A stretch of DNA of 10,574 nt from the NCBI GenBank assembly GCA_003447595.1, contig DLYT01000093.1, positions 1 through 10,574 on the forward strand. The letters run 5' to 3'. Origin of the DNA: Porphyromonadaceae bacterium (GTDB taxonomy: Bacteria > Bacteroidota > Bacteroidia > Bacteroidales > CAMTPD01). The translations under genes were made by a program, and so were the position numbers. The notes under the pieces were generated by a model that was given only the letters and a program-made list of their open reading frames with translations, was not told the DNA's origin and made no database searches. Positions 6,591 through 10,574 of the stretch are shown one piece after another; within the stretch, counting starts at the first letter, position 1; every line of letters begins with the position of its first letter.

Positions 6591-8168
6591 ATGGCTAAGA
6601 AAGTAAAAGAAAAGCAAGAAAAACCGATAGAAGTCAGTCTTTGGGAATCGGCAAACAAATTACGTGGCAGCGTAGAACCTTCAGAATACAAGCATGTCGT
6701 ACTAGGTTTGATTTTCTTGAAGTTCGTAAGTGATAAGTTTGAAGAACGAAGAGAACAACTTATCGCCGAGGGCAAAGAGAAATACATTGAGATGCCCGAT
6801 TTCTATAATATGAGCAACGTATTCTTTCTGGAAGATATATCTCGCTGGAACTACATCAAAGAAAAAGCCAAGCAAGACGATTTAGCATTGGCCATCGACA
6901 CCGCACTCCACACAATCGAAAAAGACAACAAAAGTCTCAAAGGTGCATTGCCCGACAACTATTTCTCACGCTTGGGACTCGAAGCCTCAAAGCTAGCTTC
7001 ATTAATCGACGAAATCAGCGAAATCAATACGCTGAAAGATAAAGAACAAGATATTGTAGGTCGTGTATATGAATACTTTCTTTCCAAATTTGCACTTGCC
7101 GAAGGGAAAGGGAAAGGTGAATTTTATACTCCCAAAACCATTGTTAATCTTATAGCCGAAATGATAGAACCCTACAAAGGGATTATTTATGACCCGGCCT
7201 GCGGCTCGGGCGGTATGTTTGTACAATCAATCAAATTCATCGAAAGCCATCATGGTAATAAGAAAGAAGTTTCGATCTACGGACAGGAGTATACTAATAC
7301 AACTTACAAACTAGCCAAAATGAATCTTGCGATCCGCGGTATTTCTGCAAACTTGGGAGAGAAAGCAGCCAACACGTTTTCGGACGATCAACACAAAGAC
7401 TTGAAGGCAGACTATATTATGGCAAACCCACCTTTCAACCAAAAAGATTGGCGTGCAGAAAACGAACTGACAGACGACCCTCGATGGAAAGGCTACGACG
7501 TCCCTCCCAAAAGCAACGCCAACTACGGATGGATACTTAATATGGCAAGTAAGCTTTCCGAAAATGGTGTAGCCGGATTTATTCTTGCCAACGGAGCCTT
7601 GAGCGGAGGTGGCGAAGAGTATAAAATACGAAGAAGACTTATCGAAAACGACCTCGTTGAAGCAATTCTTGTGTTACCACGAAGTATGTTTTATACCACA
7701 GACATCAGCGTAACACTTTGGATCTTGAATAAAAACAAAACGGCCCAAACCACAGAGGTAGGCAATGAATCTCGGAACTATCGCCACCGCAAAGGAGAAG
7801 TCTTATTTATGGATTTGCGTCAGATGGGAGAACCTTTCGAAAAGAAATTTACTCAATTTTCGACAGACGATATTCAACAGATCACATCAACCTATCATGC
7901 TTGGCAAACAGCTGTAGAAGATGAAGTGCACAACACATTCAACCGTCCGGAGTTTTGCTACAGCGCAACTGTAGATGAAATTGCGGCAAAAGACTTCTCG
8001 TTAGTTCCAAGTAAATACATCGCATTTCAAAATCGAGACGAAAACATTGATTTTGATGAGAAGATGAAAACACTGCAAGCAGAGTTCAAACAGTTGCTAC
8101 AAGCAGAAGAAGAATCAAAAAAAGAGTTACTTACAGTCTTTAAAAATCTAGGCTATGGAATTGAATAA
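6591..8168 (+). CDS. hsdM: Type I restriction-modification DNA methyltransferase subunit HsdM
   Basis: Transfers a methyl group from S-adenosylmethionine to the N6 of adenine, as part of an HsdM2-HsdS complex that also associates with HsdR in complete systems. The protein is 525 residues, normal for the family. The helical N-terminal HsdM domain spans about 15-155 (SLWESANKLRGSVEP, then GLIFLKFVSDKFEERR). The catalytic domain follows: GEFYTP (176-181), SAM-binding motif DPACGSGG (201-208) and catalytic NPPF (279-282). The residues after about 480 form a charged helical tail that would pack against HsdS. All key motifs are intact, so it should be active. ATG at 6591 follows an AT-rich leader with no Shine-Dalgarno sequence. 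The 3' end overlaps the RhuM gene by 14 bases. No hsdR gene is seen on either side within the window. Confidence 0.96.
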   Translation: MAKKVKEKQEKPIEVSLWESANKLRGSVEPSEYKHVVLGLIFLKFVSDKFEERREQLIAEGKEKYIEMPDFYNMSNVFFLEDISRWNYIKEKAKQDDLALAIDTALHTIEKDNKSLKGALPDNYFSRLGLEASKLASLIDEISEINTLKDKEQDIVGRVYEYFLSKFALAEGKGKGEFYTPKTIVNLIAEMIEPYKGIIYDPACGSGGMFVQSIKFIESHHGNKKEVSIYGQEYTNTTYKLAKMNLAIRGISANLGEKAANTFSDDQHKDLKADYIMANPPFNQKDWRAENELTDDPRWKGYDVPPKSNANYGWILNMASKLSENGVAGFILANGALSGGGEEYKIRRRLIENDLVEAILVLPRSMFYTTDISVTLWILNKNKTAQTTEVGNESRNYRHRKGEVLFMDLRQMGEPFEKKFTQFSTDDIQQITSTYHAWQTAVEDEVHNTFNRPEFCYSATVDEIAAKDFSLVPSKYIAFQNRDENIDFDEKMKTLQAEFKQLLQAEEESKKELLTVFKNLGYGIE

Positions 8169-9201
8169 TCACATGGACGGAAATAACTCATCGTCCGACA
8201 TTATTTTATATAGTTCACCCGAAGGTAATATTCGAGTAGAAGTCTTATATGCAAGCGAAACGTTTTGGCTAAGCCAAAAACGTTTGGCAGAACTTTTTGA
8301 TGTAGATCGTTCGGTCATAACAAAGCATCTCAAAAATATCTTTACAACTGAAGAGCTAGATGAAGATTCAGTATGTGCAAAAATTGCACATACTGCCGAA
8401 GATGGGAAAACGTACACTAGTAAGTTTTATAATCTCGATGCGATTATTGCTATTGGATACAGAGTAAACAGCAAGCAGGCTACACAGTTTCGCGTTTGGG
8501 CTACAAAAACATTACGCGAGTTTATTATCAAAGGTTTTGTTCTTGATGACGAACGGTTGAAACAAGGGAAACGTTTTGGCAAAGATTATTTTGACGAATT
8601 ACTTGAACGTATTCGGGAGATCAGAGCCAGCGAGCGACGCTTTTACCAAAAGATTACCGATATTTATGAGCAATGTAGTATTGATTACAATCCGAAAGCA
8701 GAAGTCTCGCAAACGTTTTTCAAAACAGTACAAAATAAACTACACTGGGCAATAACAGGAAAAACGGCAGCTGAGATTGTTGCTGAACGAGCCAAATCAA
8801 TTGAACCTAACATGGGATTGCATACTTGGAAGAATGCTCCTTCGGGCAAAATATTGAAATCGGATGTCAGCGTTGCCAAAAACTATCTCAATGAAACTGA
8901 AATAAAAGAACTGGAGCGATTGGTTTCAATGTATCTTGATTACGCTGAAAACCAAGCAGCTAGACAAATACCAATGAAAATGACAGACTGGGTACAAAAA
9001 CTTGATGCTTTTCTTCAATTCAATGAGTACAGTATCTTAAAAAATGCAGGAAGCGTAAGTCACGAAATCGCGAAACGATTAGCAGAAGGAGAGTATCAAA
9101 AGTTTCGTATCATTCAGGATAAAAACTATGAAAGTGACTTTGATAAAGCAACAAAACAATTGCCCAAGTCAAACAAAAGAAAAAGAGATAATGAAAAATA
9201 G
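8155..9201 (+). CDS. RhuM family protein inside the hsd operon
   Basis: A 348-residue cytoplasmic protein of the RhuM family, named after a Salmonella pathogenicity-island gene; its biochemical role is not established. Recognition rests on FWLSQKRLAELFDVDRS (37-53), which looks like a helix-turn-helix DNA-binding segment, on YNLDAIIAIGYRVNS (92-106) and VWATKTLREFIIKGFVL (114-130), and on HWAITGKTAAEIV (197-209) with PNMGLHTWKNAP (218-229). The tail after about 335 is lysine-rich. It overlaps hsdM by 14 bases and hsdS by 11, which implies translational coupling. RhuM genes often lie between type I R-M subunit genes, so a regulatory or accessory role in that system is a reasonable inference. 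A second ATG at 8173 would start four bases after the hsdM stop and shorten the protein by six residues. G+C is lower than in hsdM. Confidence 0.9.
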   Translation: MELNNHMDGNNSSSDIILYSSPEGNIRVEVLYASETFWLSQKRLAELFDVDRSVITKHLKNIFTTEELDEDSVCAKIAHTAEDGKTYTSKFYNLDAIIAIGYRVNSKQATQFRVWATKTLREFIIKGFVLDDERLKQGKRFGKDYFDELLERIREIRASERRFYQKITDIYEQCSIDYNPKAEVSQTFFKTVQNKLHWAITGKTAAEIVAERAKSIEPNMGLHTWKNAPSGKILKSDVSVAKNYLNETEIKELERLVSMYLDYAENQAARQIPMKMTDWVQKLDAFLQFNEYSILKNAGSVSHEIAKRLAEGEYQKFRIIQDKNYESDFDKATKQLPKSNKRKRDNEK

Positions 9202-10351
9202 CTATAAACGACTAGGCAACTATATTCGGGAAGTAAATATTCGCAACACAGAGTTAACCGTAACCAAGCTTTTGGGCGTTAGTATTCAAAAAGTCCTGAT
9301 TCCATCAATCGCAAATACGGTAGGAACAGATATGTCTACTTACAAAATATTAAAGAAAGGACAGTTTGCGTATGGTCCTGTAACATCACGAAATGGAGAT
9401 AAAATATCAATTGCCTTATTAAAAGATTATGAAGAAGCAATCGTATCACAAGCATACACATGCTTTGAAATCATAAACAACGAAGACCTTCTTCCTGAGT
9501 ATTTAATGATGTGGTTTCAACGACCAGAGTTTGATCGCTATGCTCGTTTCAAAAGTCATGGAAGTGCGAGAGAAGTTTTCGATTGGGCAGAAATGTGCAA
9601 TATCGAGCTCCCTATACCATCTATCGAAACACAACGTGAAATAGTTGCCGAATACAATGCGCTACAAAATAGGATAGAACTGAACAACCAGCTAATTCAA
9701 AAACTTGAAGAAACTGCGCAAGCAATCTACAGACAATGGTTTGTAGACTTTGAATTCCCTAACGAAGAAGGCAAGCCATATAAAAGTTCCGGTGGAGAAA
9801 TGATTGAAAGCGAACTTGGCCCTATCCCAAAAGGATGGAGTATTGAAAAGATAGAAAATATATCAACAATAAAAGCTGGAGGAGATAAACCTGAAACATA
9901 CTCACCAAACAGCAATAACAACTGTCATATCCCAATATATTCTAATGGAATAATTAAAGAAGGCTTATATGGTTATACAAACCAAGCTAAATATCCAACA
10001 AATAGCATTACAATATCTGCACGTGGCACTATTGGTTATTGTTGTTTAAGATTTGAACCTTTTGATGCTATTGTTAGATTACTTGTTGTTATACCTAATA
10101 ACACTGTACACCTGTGTTATCTATACTTTCTATTAAAGAATTACATTTTTGAAGAATCAGGATCTGTCCAAGGTCAATTAACAGTTCCAGATATTTTGGC
10201 TATAAAATTCATTAGAGCTGACGATACAATTCTAACTAAATATCAAATCAACACATACATATTATTATCTGAAATCAACTTTAGAAAGAGCAATAATGAT
10301 CATTATTCTCAAATGGCATCTATTCTTTTATCAAAAATGGCAAAGATATAG
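9191..10351 (+). CDS. hsdS: Type I restriction-modification specificity subunit HsdS
   Basis: Recognises the bipartite DNA target and holds the HsdM subunits. From ATG 9191 it has 386 residues, normal for the family. The first target-recognition domain spans about 1-145. It is followed by a central conserved helix (about 146-185, ending AIYRQWFVDFEFPNEEGKPY) and the joining motif SELGPIPKGWS (207-217), which is typical of HsdS half-repeat junctions. The second recognition domain is about 218-345 and the final helix about 346-386. The last residues (ASILLSKMAKI) resemble the usual LLPKLMSGEI ending, so the gene looks nearly or fully complete. An upstream ATG at 9128 would add 21 residues read over the RhuM gene. 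I prefer 9191 because family members start near KRLGNYI and a purine-rich GAAAAAGAG precedes it. The second half is strikingly AT-rich (lines of 25-32% G+C). Confidence 0.92.
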   Translation: MKNSYKRLGNYIREVNIRNTELTVTKLLGVSIQKVLIPSIANTVGTDMSTYKILKKGQFAYGPVTSRNGDKISIALLKDYEEAIVSQAYTCFEIINNEDLLPEYLMMWFQRPEFDRYARFKSHGSAREVFDWAEMCNIELPIPSIETQREIVAEYNALQNRIELNNQLIQKLEETAQAIYRQWFVDFEFPNEEGKPYKSSGGEMIESELGPIPKGWSIEKIENISTIKAGGDKPETYSPNSNNNCHIPIYSNGIIKEGLYGYTNQAKYPTNSITISARGTIGYCCLRFEPFDAIVRLLVVIPNNTVHLCYLYFLLKNYIFEESGSVQGQLTVPDILAIKFIRADDTILTKYQINTYILLSEINFRKSNNDHYSQMASILLSKMAKI

Positions 10352-10438
10352 AAGACGTATAAATAATATTTTATGAGTAAATTCACATCTAAATGTAACC
10401 ATCTCGTACAATATAATTTTCACAAATAGATCTATACA

Positions 10439-10574
10439 ATGAAATTAAAAGAATTAAAAATTAAAAACTTCCGAGGCTACAAAGACGAAGTCTGTATTGA
10501 ATTTAAAGATTTAACTGTTTTTGTTGGACAAAACGATATCGGCAAGTCTACAGTACTTGAAGCTCTCGATATAC
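10439..10574 (+). CDS. RecF/OLD-like AAA ATPase, N-terminal fragment cut by window edge
   Basis: The first 45 codons of a plus-strand gene run off the window. The start reads MKLKELKIKNFRGYKDEV, the classic opening of SMC/RecF/OLD-type ATPases (K-NFRG-Y). It is followed by a Walker A motif G-QNDI-GKST at residues 30-38, with K36 as the phosphate-binding lysine, and EALD just after. This end is shared by OLD-family nucleases, GajA of the Gabija defence system, other AAA_15-type defence ATPases and RecF-like repair proteins, so the exact type cannot be told. It starts 87 bases after hsdS and may be cotranscribed with it; no good promoter was found in the gap. Its place next to a type I R-M operon favours a defence role (inference). 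Confidence 0.75.
   Translation, partial: MKLKELKIKNFRGYKDEVCIEFKDLTVFVGQNDIGKSTVLEALDI

Noticed and set aside
6429..6617. Minus-strand open frame of 62 codons across the hsdM start
   Set aside because: It overlaps the promoter, leader and first codons of hsdM, is AT-driven and matches no known family.
9128..9190. Upstream ATG giving a longer HsdS
   Set aside because: The extra 21 residues are read out of frame through the end of the RhuM gene, have no HsdS character, and the ATG at 9191 has a purine-rich leader and the usual short overlap.
10414..10421. TAATTTTC as a promoter box for the ATPase gene
   Set aside because: One mismatch to TAnnTTTG and no TTTG at 19-21 bases upstream; common by chance in this AT-rich gap.
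10373..10429. 18-codon open frame between hsdS and the ATPase gene
   Set aside because: Too short and with no recognisable product; it is compatible with chance in AT-rich DNA.
1..10574. CRISPR arrays, tRNA or rRNA genes, insertion sequences
   Set aside because: No regularly spaced repeats, no tRNA- or rRNA-like sequence and no transposase or integrase gene was seen.

Overview
The window looks like a chromosomal segment of a Bacteroidales bacterium (Bacteroides/Parabacteroides-like). Three things suggest this: the protein types (long three-domain aminopeptidase P, CBM9-like lipoprotein, EFR1 flavodoxin/ferredoxin), start codons that mostly lack Shine-Dalgarno sequences, and promoter-like boxes of the Bacteroidetes TAnnTTTG type ahead of several genes. 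The assignment is by style, not by database match.

Layout. Positions 2-1363 hold the 3' part of a Xaa-Pro aminopeptidase (M24 family). It is followed 16 bases later by a gamma-class carbonic anhydrase (1380-1913), and a strong hairpin terminator closes this pair. A single-gene unit then encodes a CBM9-like lipoprotein (2003-3130), with its own long-stem terminator. After a gene-free stretch comes a minus-strand gene (3465-5306) for a 613-residue superfamily 2 helicase-like protein whose Walker A loop lacks the usual lysine. It diverges from a plus-strand EFR1-type flavodoxin/ferredoxin gene (5416-6195).

A 395-base intergenic region follows. It holds two related palindromes offset by exactly 44 bases and then a well-formed Bacteroidetes promoter. 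Downstream is a type I restriction-modification operon: hsdM (6591-8168), a RhuM-family gene (8155-9201) and hsdS (9191-10351), with both junctions overlapping. The window ends in the first 45 codons of a gene not far behind hsdS, encoding a RecF/OLD-like P-loop ATPase (10439 to the edge). No hsdR is visible.

The first 6.2 kb is mostly housekeeping or general metabolism, apart from the helicase-like gene. The last 4 kb is an accessory, defence-type module. HsdM and HsdS should form the DNA methyltransferase core, with HsdS setting specificity. RhuM is translationally tied to both but its role is unknown. The ATPase may be a further defence nuclease. G+C in sampled lines falls from about 40-50% in hsdM to about 25-32% at the end of hsdS, consistent with recombination of specificity domains.
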